5,662 bases of DNA from Flavobacterium sp. (GCA_030152225.1 JASLHL010000313.1:1-5662); one strand, 5' to 3'; shown: positions 1-5,633, counted from the first letter of the stretch. Notes: generated by a model not told the origin, from the sequence alone. Numbers and translations are program-made.

Positions 1-1506
1 ATGACTTTACAACTGCTTGCTGGCCTACTAGCTACAGTTGGTTTAACGAGTTGCAGTAACACAAATAATGGAGTTTCTTCTGCTACTGGTTGGAAAATAA
101 ATGATAAAAAAGGAGGCTTTCAGTACAACACTAATTTTGAACAGCAGAATCCTAAGGGTATGGTATCCATTGAAGGGGGTGCTTTTACAATGGGAAGAGT
201 ACAAGATGACATCATGGCTGATTGGAACAACAATCCAAAACAACAGTATGTACAATCTTTTTATTTAGATGAAGCTGAAACAACAAACATCGCGTATAAC
301 GAATACTTATACTGGTTAAAAAGTGTTTTCCCTCCTACAAATCAAGTGTATGCAGAAATCTACAAAAGCGCATTGCCAGACACAACCGTTTGGAGAAGCG
401 GTTCTGGATTTAATGAAACACTAATTTCCAGCTACTTAAGACATCCTGCTTACGCAAACTACCCTGTAGTTGGTGTAACTTGGTTACAAGCCAATGACTA
501 TGCAAAATGGAGAACAGATCGAGTTAATGAATTAACGTTAGAAAGAGCTGGGTACCTGAAAAAAGATGCTAAAATTGTGGAAGCATACGCTGATGCACAC
601 TTTAGTACTGAAACCTATTTAGCAAATCCTGAAGCAGTATATGGTGGAAATAGTGACATCGTATACCGTGGAGTAAAAAATAAAGCGAAAGATGGTCAGA
701 AAAACATCTACGCTACAATGAATTACGGTCTTTTCACAGCAGAATACCGTTTACCTACTGAGGCTGAATGGGAATATGCAGCAATCGGAATGGCTGGAAC
801 AAGAGAATACAACAACTACCAAGGAAGAAAAACATATCCATGGGAAAATCCTACGAAAAAGAAAGGAAGCAAAGGACGTAACAATACGTTAAAGTCTCAA
901 TATGCTAACTTTAAACAAGGTCGTGGTGATTATGGAGGAATTGCTGGTTGGGCTACAGATAATGCTGATATTACAAATGCAGTAAAATCATATGCTCCAA
1001 ACGATTTCGGTCTATATGACATGGCTGGAAACGTTGCTGAATGGGTAGCTGACGTTTACGATCCACAAATTGACCAAATTGACACCGATTTCAACTTTTT
1101 CAAAGGAAACATTTATTACAAAAACCAAATTGGTCCTGATGGAAAACCACAAATCGTAACAGATCAAACGGTACAATTTGACACTTTACCAAATGGACGT
1201 TTAAGAGTTCGCAACTTACCTGGACAAGTCGCTCAAGTATCATATGATGCTGAAACAAATGCAGTTAACAGTGAGAATGAAGAATTAGAAACAGCTACAG
1301 CGAAGAAAAAACAAGAAAAAATCGCTAATATTTACGACGATAAGAGTCGTGTAATTAAAGGTGGTTCTTGGAAAGACAGAGCGTACTGGTTAGACCCTGC
1401 TACAAGAAGATTCTATCCAGAAGATCAAGCTACTGACTACATCGGATTCCGTTTAGCCATGACAAAAGTGGGTCAAAAACAAGTAATCCGCAAAACGAAA
1501 AACTAA
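1..1506 (+). CDS. gldJ: Gliding motility lipoprotein GldJ, 5' end probably incomplete
   Basis: GldJ is an outer-membrane-associated lipoprotein needed for Flavobacteriia gliding and for a working type IX secretion system. It is related to, and acts with, GldK. The visible 501 residues open with a hydrophobic signal segment and a lipobox LTSC with the lipidation cysteine at residue 18. An FGE-sulfatase (formylglycine-generating-enzyme-like) fold follows: GGAFTMG at 59-65, VVGVTWLQANDYAKW at 156-170, YRLPTEAEWEYAA at 249-261, YPWE at 279-282, GLYDMAGNVAEWVADVY at 337-353, IKGGSWKD at 452-459 and IGFRLAM at 481-487. I see no cysteine besides C18, so the catalytic cysteines of true FGE enzymes are absent and the domain is presumably structural. 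The signal segment has no positive charge before its hydrophobic core, and F. johnsoniae GldJ is longer (about 560 aa from memory), so the real start is probably upstream of the window. GldK is the main alternative, but the gldJ-murF order favours GldJ. Confidence 0.92.
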   Translation: MTLQLLAGLLATVGLTSCSNTNNGVSSATGWKINDKKGGFQYNTNFEQQNPKGMVSIEGGAFTMGRVQDDIMADWNNNPKQQYVQSFYLDEAETTNIAYNEYLYWLKSVFPPTNQVYAEIYKSALPDTTVWRSGSGFNETLISSYLRHPAYANYPVVGVTWLQANDYAKWRTDRVNELTLERAGYLKKDAKIVEAYADAHFSTETYLANPEAVYGGNSDIVYRGVKNKAKDGQKNIYATMNYGLFTAEYRLPTEAEWEYAAIGMAGTREYNNYQGRKTYPWENPTKKKGSKGRNNTLKSQYANFKQGRGDYGGIAGWATDNADITNAVKSYAPNDFGLYDMAGNVAEWVADVYDPQIDQIDTDFNFFKGNIYYKNQIGPDGKPQIVTDQTVQFDTLPNGRLRVRNLPGQVAQVSYDAETNAVNSENEELETATAKKKQEKIANIYDDKSRVIKGGSWKDRAYWLDPATRRFYPEDQATDYIGFRLAMTKVGQKQVIRKTKN

Positions 1507-1528
1507 TATATAACGCTATATTTCTTTT

Positions 1529-1561
1529 AAAAGTCCTAATTTTTATTAGGACTTTTTTTTT
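1529..1561 (+). terminator. Rho-independent terminator of gldJ
   Basis: A perfect hairpin has its arms at 1531-1540 (AAGTCCTAAT) and 1545-1554 (ATTAGGACTT), extendable by two A-T pairs at the base, with a TTTT loop and a T run to 1561. It begins 22 nt after the gldJ stop. The run of T lies only on the + side, so it should act on gldJ transcripts. It ends just before the murF start codon. Confidence 0.9.
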
Positions 1562-1568
1562 ACTTTTG
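1561..1568 (+). promoter_or_regulatory. Possible -7 box of a murF promoter
   Basis: TACTTTTG fits the Bacteroidota -7 consensus TAnnTTTG exactly. It overlaps the last T of the gldJ terminator and stands four bases before the murF ATG, so a transcript from it would start at or beside the ATG. No TTG stands at the expected -33 distance, because the terminator stem occupies that place. An eight-base match in AT-rich DNA can arise by chance. Confidence 0.3.
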
Positions 1569-1572
1569 ACCT

Positions 1573-2877
1573 ATGAATATACAAGAACTATACAGCTGCT
1601 TCACAGAAGCAGACGGCATATCAATTGACACGAGAAATATTACGCCTAACAGTCTTTTTTTCGCTTTAAAAGGCGATAACTTTGACGCCAATGAATTCGC
1701 ACAAGAAGCACTAAACAAAGGCGCGCGTTATGTAATTATGGACAATCCCAAACTCGTAACGGATCGCGATAAGATGTTTCTTGTTCAAAATACGCTCGTT
1801 GCACTCCAACAATTAGCCAATTACCACAGACAACAAATAGGGCTTCCTATTATTGCGCTAACGGGAAGTAATGGAAAAACAACGACAAAAGAGTTGATTA
1901 AATCTGTTTTAAGTCAGAAATACAACGTAAAAGCAACCCAAGGGAACTACAACAACCATATTGGCGTTCCATTAACGCTATTGCAATTTGACGACGAAAC
2001 GGATATTGGAATCGTTGAAATGGGCGCAAACCACCTCAACGAAATTGCCCTTTTATGTACAATCGCACAACCTGATTACGGCTATATCACCAACTTTGGC
2101 AAAGCGCACTTAGAAGGGTTTGGCGGTTTTGAAGGCGTAATTAAAGGTAAAAGTGAACTGTACGATTATTTAGAAGACAACCATAAAATGGCGTTTGTCA
2201 ATGCCGATGACCCCCGCCAGGATGCCAAAACCATCACGTTTTCAAGGTTTACTTTTGGATCTAAAGATACAGAACCTAACCTAGAAATAAGCTATCTTCC
2301 CAATACAGAAGTTGCTAGTATTCATGTTGGAGATCAAGCTATTGTATCCCACTTAACAGGAACATATAACGCAACGAATATGGCAGCAGCTGTAGCCATT
2401 GGACACTATTTTGGTGTGAGTTTTACTGAGGCAAATCAGGCCATTCAAAACTATATTCCAACCAACAATCGTTCCCAATGGATTAAACAAGCATCTTTTT
2501 CCATCCTTATGGATGCCTATAACGCCAATCCATCCAGCATGGAACTTTCGATTGCCAACTTTGCTCAATTGACCGCTTCTACACCTAAAATCTACATTTT
2601 AGGCGATATGTTTGAACTGGGAAGGACAAGTGAAAAAGAACACAACAACATCGTTCAACAAGTAGTGGAAACAACACACGCCAAAGCATTTTTCATTGGT
2701 AAGGAATTCTTCAAAGCACAAGCATCAGTCTCCTCTGAATCCATTGAGTTCTATGAAACTCTTGATGATTTCTTTGCACAATACCCTGCTATGGAAGAAT
2801 TATTAGCAAATAAAACCGTTTTAATTAAAGGTTCAAGAGGAATGGCTTTGGAAAAAATCGTTTCTTTTTTAAAATAA
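1573..2877 (+). CDS. murF: UDP-N-acetylmuramoyl-tripeptide--D-alanyl-D-alanine ligase MurF
   Basis: MurF is the cytoplasmic ATP-dependent ligase that adds D-Ala-D-Ala to UDP-MurNAc-tripeptide, the last step of the soluble peptidoglycan precursor. The 434-residue length is normal for the family. The N-terminal UDP-substrate domain includes SIDTR at 17-21 and SLFFALKGDNFDAN at 27-40. The central ATPase domain carries the P-loop TGSNGKTTTK at 97-106, GNYNNHIGVPLTLLQ at 124-138, EMGANH at 149-154, ITNFGKAHLEGFG at 172-184 and KGKSEL at 191-196, where Mur ligases carry the carbamylated lysine. Further on are NADDPRQ at 210-216, GTYNATNMAAA at 263-273, NNRSQW at 298-303, DAYNANPSSM at 314-323, ILGDMFELG at 342-350 and IKGSRGMALE at 418-427. 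An in-frame TGA at 1567-1569 makes ATG 1573 the earliest possible ATG start. The gene lacks a Shine-Dalgarno sequence and starts right behind the gldJ terminator, so it needs read-through or a promoter inside or next to that terminator. Confidence 0.97.
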   Translation: MNIQELYSCFTEADGISIDTRNITPNSLFFALKGDNFDANEFAQEALNKGARYVIMDNPKLVTDRDKMFLVQNTLVALQQLANYHRQQIGLPIIALTGSNGKTTTKELIKSVLSQKYNVKATQGNYNNHIGVPLTLLQFDDETDIGIVEMGANHLNEIALLCTIAQPDYGYITNFGKAHLEGFGGFEGVIKGKSELYDYLEDNHKMAFVNADDPRQDAKTITFSRFTFGSKDTEPNLEISYLPNTEVASIHVGDQAIVSHLTGTYNATNMAAAVAIGHYFGVSFTEANQAIQNYIPTNNRSQWIKQASFSILMDAYNANPSSMELSIANFAQLTASTPKIYILGDMFELGRTSEKEHNNIVQQVVETTHAKAFFIGKEFFKAQASVSSESIEFYETLDDFFAQYPAMEELLANKTVLIKGSRGMALEKIVSFLK

Positions 2878-2908
2878 TCAAAGAGACTGTCTAAAAAGCT
2901 TAAAAAAT

Positions 2909-2938
2909 AAAACCCCGTCTAAAAAAGGCGGGTTTTTT
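2909..2938 (+). terminator. Rho-independent terminator of murF
   Basis: The left arm AAAACCCCGTC (2909-2919) pairs with GGCGGGTTTT (2927-2936) across a 7-nt A-rich loop, with one bulged C and one G-U pair. A run of six T (2933-2938) completes it. It lies about 30 nt after the murF stop codon. Confidence 0.8.
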
Positions 2939-3312
2939 CCTTGTTTGCCCTTAAAAATAATCACGTTCAAGGTGCATCCAAACAAGAAGAAAGACAGCTA
3001 TACTGTTGCAATCTCAACGTTTAAAATCGCCAACTCTATTTCCTGAAGATCGTTTAGCTAAAATTCCTTTAGCTCCTCTTTCATTTTTCCCCTAGCTTTG
3101 TACGTTACATACTTCTTACTTCTTTAAGCGTCAGACCTCGTAGCTAGTTTTACTATTCCGCTGGAGACAAAACTAAAAAAGCAGAAAAACAAGGACAATC
3201 CCTTCCGTTCTCTTCCCCTTATGGGCCAAATAAGGTGTTTTTTCCTTTCTTTTTCAAAATAAACAACCTCAATCAATTGAATTTCAGTACTTTGATATGG
3301 TTTAATGGAGTG

Positions 3313-3334
3313 CTTGTAAAGGGTTTGTTTAGGG
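3313..3334 (+). repeat. Two 11-bp repeat units, + orientation
   Basis: CTTGTAAAGGG (3313-3323) and TTTGTTTAGGG (3324-3334) are two adjacent 11-bp units. They match the consensus nTTGTAARGGG, which occurs four more times in the opposite orientation at 3379-3422. The segment 3314-3328 is an exact 15-base inverse of 3396-3410. Confidence 0.6.
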
Positions 3335-3378
3335 TAAGTTAATACCAACAAGGGTTTTAGGCCTTTTTACCAATGTTT

Positions 3379-3422
3379 CCCCTTACAATCCCCTTACAAA
3401 CCCTTTACAATCCCCTTACAAT
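3379..3422 (-). repeat. Four tandem 11-bp repeat units (iteron-like)
   Basis: On the + strand the units are CCCCTTACAAT (3379-3389), CCCCTTACAAA (3390-3400), CCCTTTACAAT (3401-3411) and CCCCTTACAAT (3412-3422). They sit back to back with no spacer and differ at one or two bases. Read on the minus strand the consensus is nTTGTAARGGG. The 11-bp period is close to one DNA helical turn, so identical faces would line up, which suits cooperative protein binding. The function is unknown. Confidence 0.85.
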
Positions 3423-3707
3423 CCTTTTGTAGAATAAAACTTTTTTTTTACAGCCATTCCTCCGTGTAACAAACCTACTAAAACACAGTAGTCCATGTAT
3501 TTGTCCCTGTATAGCTATCCTCATGGTCCCCTAAAATGGAGGTAAAAATGGCTTCTGCACTTCAGTCATCTGTTTCTGATTCATCTTTCGAATATCCTTC
3601 AACTACTTGACTAGTTTTACCCTTAGAAGATGAAATCTGGTCGAAATTGAAGTTGGACGAATGACTCTTGCGCCTAATCTAAGAAAATGTCCTGTTATAT
3701 ATAAAAC

Positions 3708-3742
3708 AAAAGAGAGTGACCTTTTGGGACACCCTCTTTTTT
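3708..3742. terminator. Bidirectional terminator-like hairpin between genes
   Basis: The arm AAAAGAGAGTGACC (3708-3721) pairs with GGACACCCTCTTTT (3727-3740) across a TTTTG loop: twelve pairs with A-A and A-C mismatches. The + side ends in six T (3737-3742), and the minus side ends in T runs as well. It lies about 30 nt before the Nudix start and about 45 nt after the stop of an unexplained short frame. No confirmed gene upstream needs it, so it may close an unknown transcript. Confidence 0.6.
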
Positions 3743-3773
3743 GTTTTACCTTCGCTTCTATAAAAACAAAAAA

Positions 3774-4226
3774 ATGCAAGAAAAAGTTTATCCTAATGCA
3801 ATTCCCACAGTGGATATTGCCATTATTCGAATCACCCCCGATCAAACGCACGAGCTACTCTTAGGCAAAAAAGAACACGAGTCCAAATGGCGTTTCGTGG
3901 GCGGTTTTGTCGATGCAGACGATTCTAGCTACGAATCAGCCGCTGTAAGAGAGTTATACGAAGAAACGAACATCGTAGCCACCGAAGAAGAAATCACCTA
4001 CGCAGGGTCCACTAAAATAGACGATCCACGCTACCGCAATCACAAAGACAAAATCATTACCCATCTGTACGTCTTAAACCTTGCCAAAACCATAGCGGAT
4101 ATCCAAGCCAAAGACGATATCAAAGCACTAAAATGGTTTCCTTTAGCTACTTTTTCTAAAGAGGATATTATGGAAGTGCATCATCCAATCGTTACACTTT
4201 TCATGAAGTATTTTGAAAAAATATAA
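3774..4226 (+). CDS. Nudix hydrolase, ADP-ribose-pyrophosphatase-like
   Basis: This is a 150-residue cytosolic Nudix protein, a family that cleaves nucleoside diphosphates linked to another group. The Nudix box runs from GGFVDADDSS (43-52) to AAVRELYEETNI (56-67), with R59, E60, E63 and E64 in the metal-binding positions. The box has one residue more than the canonical G-x5-E-x7-REUxEExGU, has D in place of the first E, and N66 in place of the late G. One-residue-longer boxes of this kind occur in other Nudix proteins. DDPRYRNHKDKIIT at 83-96 resembles the DPxxRxxxxxxIT stretch of ADP-ribose-type Nudix domains, including those fused to NMN adenylyltransferases, so an ADP-ribose or NAD-related substrate is a reasonable guess but not shown. 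ATG 3774 is chosen over the in-frame TTG at 3741 because the TTG lies inside the terminator hairpin, while the ATG follows an A-rich leader typical of Bacteroidota and immediately precedes the family's N-terminal strand. Confidence 0.92.
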   Translation: MQEKVYPNAIPTVDIAIIRITPDQTHELLLGKKEHESKWRFVGGFVDADDSSYESAAVRELYEETNIVATEEEITYAGSTKIDDPRYRNHKDKIITHLYVLNLAKTIADIQAKDDIKALKWFPLATFSKEDIMEVHHPIVTLFMKYFEKI

Positions 4227-4229
4227 AAC

Positions 4230-4267
4230 AAAAAAAGCAACAAAATTATAGTTTTGTTGCTTTTTTT
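4230..4267. terminator. Terminator after the Nudix gene, symmetric
   Basis: A perfect stem of nine pairs, GCAACAAAA (4237-4245) with TTTTGTTGC (4252-4260), has the six-base loop TTATAG. Seven A before it and seven T after it can extend the pairing to 16. It starts 4 nt after the stop codon. The flanking A and T runs allow it to work in both directions. Confidence 0.9.
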
Positions 4268-4324
4268 ATAACTAGAAAGGGATCTATAAAAAACAATAAT
4301 CTGATAATAAACACCTAACATAAA

Positions 4325-4343
4325 ATGTATACTTTATGTATAC
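4325..4343. repeat. Paired ATGTATAC repeat, possible operator
   Basis: ATGTATAC occurs at 4325-4332 and again at 4336-4343, a repeat distance of 11 bp. Each copy contains the palindrome GTATAC, so the two centres lie about one helical turn apart. It sits about 170 bp upstream of the PAS-LuxR gene, in the only spacer that could hold its control region. A regulator binding site is possible, but no regulator is identified. Confidence 0.35.
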
Positions 4344-4513
4344 CCAAAACCAGCAATAGAAGAAATAGCTCTTGAAATGCGATTCTAAAATCACCTCATT
4401 TATCTTTATTAGGATGAAGCCATTTTCACCTTTTTATTAAATGTTAACTCACACACGTTTTTCTTTAAAATTAATTTTAACTTGTGCCTGCTATTTTTAA
4501 ATAAGGTTCAACA

Positions 4514-5221
4514 ATGAATAAAAACCCTCATAAACAATGGGTAGATATATTGCAACAAGAGAAAGGAAAGGTTACCCAAAATGCAAAAACAGGAATACAT
4601 CTCCCCCAAAAATCTTATACATTTATTTTCGATACACTAAACAATAAATTGCAGTTTATCAATACTGATTTTACTACAGTAACAGGATATTCCGCACAGG
4701 AAATGACGACAGAACTTTATCTTCAAAATATGCATCCTGAAGATTTAGAAGGCTTCTTTGAAAAAGAATTACGAGTACAAGACTTTACTAATGATTTAAG
4801 AGATCACAAGGTGTTTCGATATAAGTTTGAGTATTGTTATCGAATGCGTAAAGCGGATGGCACTTACTTTACTCTCTTACAAGAATACCAAGCTTTAGAA
4901 GTAAATAAAGAGGGATATTGGTCGAAATCTATCGTACGACATACAATGCTAAATAACGATAATGATTCTTATGATGAAACGCATTTTAAAATCTACGATA
5001 AAGAACAAGGGGTTTACCTTGATTTAGACAATAAGTTCAATTTGACAAAGAGAGAGCACGAAATTATTCAACTCATCAAAGATGGATTAACTAGCAAAGA
5101 AATATCTAACACCCTTAACTTAAGCACGAATACCATCCAAACACACCGAAAAAACATACTGAACAAAACCCAAACACACAGCTTTATTGAATTAATCACA
5201 AAACTAAATGTTTTTAAATAA
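4514..5221 (+). CDS. PAS domain transcriptional regulator with LuxR-type HTH
   Basis: This 235-residue protein has a sensory and a DNA-binding half. Residues about 35-145 look like a PAS fold: [18 protein letters not shown] opens it, then [12 protein letters not shown] (53-64), MHPEDLEGF (73-81) and the later strands [18 protein letters not shown] (105-122). A linker of about 30 residues, rich in D, N and Y, follows. Residues about 176-232 are a LuxR/GerE HTH, with [20 protein letters not shown] (177-196) and the recognition-helix region [14 protein letters not shown] (203-216). There is no receiver domain or conserved phosphoacceptor, so it probably responds to a ligand, redox state or partner through the PAS domain rather than to a histidine kinase. 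Targets and signal are unknown. An in-frame TAA at 4502-4504 leaves ATG 4514 as the first ATG. The leader is AT-rich with no Shine-Dalgarno sequence, and I found no convincing promoter. It stands alone between its own spacers. Confidence 0.9.
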   Translation: MNKNPHKQWVDILQQEKGKVTQNAKTGIHLPQKSYTFIFDTLNNKLQFINTDFTTVTGYSAQEMTTELYLQNMHPEDLEGFFEKELRVQDFTNDLRDHKVFRYKFEYCYRMRKADGTYFTLLQEYQALEVNKEGYWSKSIVRHTMLNNDNDSYDETHFKIYDKEQGVYLDLDNKFNLTKREHEIIQLIKDGLTSKEISNTLNLSTNTIQTHRKNILNKTQTHSFIELITKLNVFK

Positions 5222-5222
5222 T

Positions 5223-5263
5223 ATTGATTATTCCTAAAATCAATCGCAATCCTAGGTTTTTTT
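5223..5263 (+). terminator. Weak candidate terminator after the PAS-LuxR gene
   Basis: ATTGATT (5223-5229) can pair with AATCAAT (5238-5244) across eight bases, and a run of seven T follows at 5257-5263. The T run stands 12 nt from the stem and the stem is A/T-rich, so this is not a standard terminator. It is the only candidate on the + strand before the convergent tRNA genes. Confidence 0.2.
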
Positions 5264-5333
5264 CCTTATCGTAATCCAATGTAGTTTTACTGACACTAGC
5301 CAATCCAAACAACTAAAAACCAAACATAAAAAC

Positions 5334-5370
5334 AAAAAAGCGATTTAGAAAAACCGTTCTAAATCGCTTT
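5334..5370 (-). terminator. Terminator of tRNA-Leu
   Basis: A perfect 14-bp stem, AAAGCGATTTAGAA (5337-5350) with TTCTAAATCGCTTT (5357-5370), has a six-base loop. On the minus strand it runs into six T, then G and more T, as expected for a terminator of the tRNA gene that ends at 5385. The + side has only a short, broken T run. Confidence 0.88.
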
Positions 5371-5384
5371 AAATTTTAACTCTG

Positions 5385-5466
5385 TGACCGGAATGGGACT
5401 CGAACCCATACGTCTTGCGACACCACCCCCTCAAGATGGCGAGTCTACCAATTCCTCCACCCGGCC
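5385..5466 (-). tRNA. tRNA-Leu, anticodon GAG
   Basis: This is an 82-nt type II tRNA that reads CUC and CUU codons. On the minus strand the acceptor is GGCCGGG with TCCGGTC (two G-U pairs) and A as discriminator. The D stem is GAG/CTC with TTGGTAGA in the loop. The anticodon stem is CCATC/GGTGG with loop TTGAGGG. The variable arm is long, with a GTC-GCAA-GAC stem, and the T arm is ATGGG-TTCGAGT-CCCAT. The long variable arm and anticodon agree on leucine. The CCA end is not encoded (CAG follows the discriminator), so it must be added after transcription. Confidence 0.97.
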
Positions 5467-5477
5467 TTGTGAATGGG

Positions 5478-5511
5478 TAAATATAATTCTTTTTCTATTT
5501 TCTTTCATCAA
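5478..5511 (-). promoter_or_regulatory. Probable promoter of tRNA-Leu
   Basis: Read on the minus strand, TTG (complement of 5509-5511) is followed after 23 bases by TATATTTA (complement of 5478-5485), which matches the Bacteroidota -7 consensus TAnnTTTG at all but the last base. The tRNA begins 11 bases further on. Since a terminator separates this tRNA from tRNA-Lys, a promoter of its own is expected here. Confidence 0.4.
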
Positions 5512-5528
5512 GAAATCGCTAAAGAATT

Positions 5529-5559
5529 AAAAAAAGCCATTCGATTAGGAATAGCTTTT
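5529..5559 (-). terminator. Terminator of tRNA-Lys
   Basis: On the minus strand AAAAGCTATTC pairs with GAATGGCTTTT over 11 bp, including one G-T pair, across the loop CTAATC, and continues into a run of T (complement of 5529-5535). The stem starts one base after the tRNA-Lys discriminator, so 3' trimming of the tRNA must remove the terminator directly. Confidence 0.85.
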
Positions 5560-5560
5560 G

Positions 5561-5633
5561 TGACCCGACTGGGGCTCGAACCCAGGACCCCAACATTAAA
5601 AGTGTTGTGCTCTACCAACTGAGCTATCGAGTC
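5561..5633 (-). tRNA. tRNA-Lys, anticodon TTT
   Basis: This is a 73-nt tRNA that reads AAA and AAG codons. On the minus strand the acceptor is GACTCGA with TCGGGTC (one T-G pair) and A as discriminator. The D arm contains GCTC-AGTTGGTA-GAGC, and the anticodon arm is CAACA-CTTTTAA-TGTTG. The short variable loop is followed by the T arm CTGGG-TTCGAGC-CCCAG. CCA is not encoded. Only 29 bp upstream of it lie in the window. TACATTAG there (complement of 5638-5645) resembles a -7 box, but its -33 part would fall outside. Confidence 0.97.

Larger units (their letters stand above)
2939..3707. other. Long gene-poor stretch with repeats and possible gene debris
   Basis: No convincing gene is found here on either strand. 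Reading frames are short and frequently stopped, no known family motif appears, and the open stretches lack clear starts. Structures present are an 11-bp repeat array in two opposed blocks (3313-3422), a short + strand open stretch ending SPTLFPEDRLAKIPLAPL just before a TAG at 3093-3095, a 24-codon frame starting at ATG 3536 behind which a second open stretch ends at a TGA at 3662-3664, and pyrimidine-rich tracts around 3200-3260. A minus-strand frame of 75 codons (3124-3351) starts with TTG, has no recognisable domain and is not called. The region could be an eroded small gene or insertion, or a large regulatory or RNA-coding spacer. Confidence 0.6.

Noticed and set aside
43..255. Minus-strand frame inside gldJ
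   Set aside because: It is a shadow of the gldJ coding frame with no homology signal.
2353..2568. Minus-strand frame inside murF
   Set aside because: It lies opposite conserved MurF motifs, so it is an antisense shadow.
3124..3351. 75-codon minus-strand frame with TTG start
   Set aside because: No domain or family is recognised, the start is a weak TTG inside a repeat-rich area, and no promoter is seen. Its C-terminal half is low in information (F, S and K/R-rich). It is mentioned only as part of the gene-poor stretch.
3379..3422. CRISPR-like array
   Set aside because: The repeats are only 11 bp and contiguous, with no spacers and no cas genes.
2874..3745. Target-site duplication flanking the inverted end sequences
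   Set aside because: The flanks (ATAATCA on the left, a T-rich run on the right) share no convincing direct repeat, so insertion is not proven.
3741..3773. Longer Nudix protein from TTG 3741
   Set aside because: The TTG lies in the T run of the terminator, and the extra residues match nothing expected. ATG 3774 fits the family start.
3603..3851. 82-codon minus-strand frame
   Set aside because: It overlaps the terminator hairpin at 3708-3742 and the start of the Nudix gene, and has no recognisable motif.
3661..3864. 67-codon + strand frame starting at ATG 3661
   Set aside because: It runs through the terminator hairpin and into the Nudix gene in another frame. The sequence is not protein-like, and the Nudix frame is clearly the real one.
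4472..4499. Promoter for the PAS-LuxR gene (TAATTTTA or TATTTTTA as -7 box)
   Set aside because: Both miss the final G and neither has a TTG at the proper distance. Such matches are expected by chance in this AT-rich spacer.
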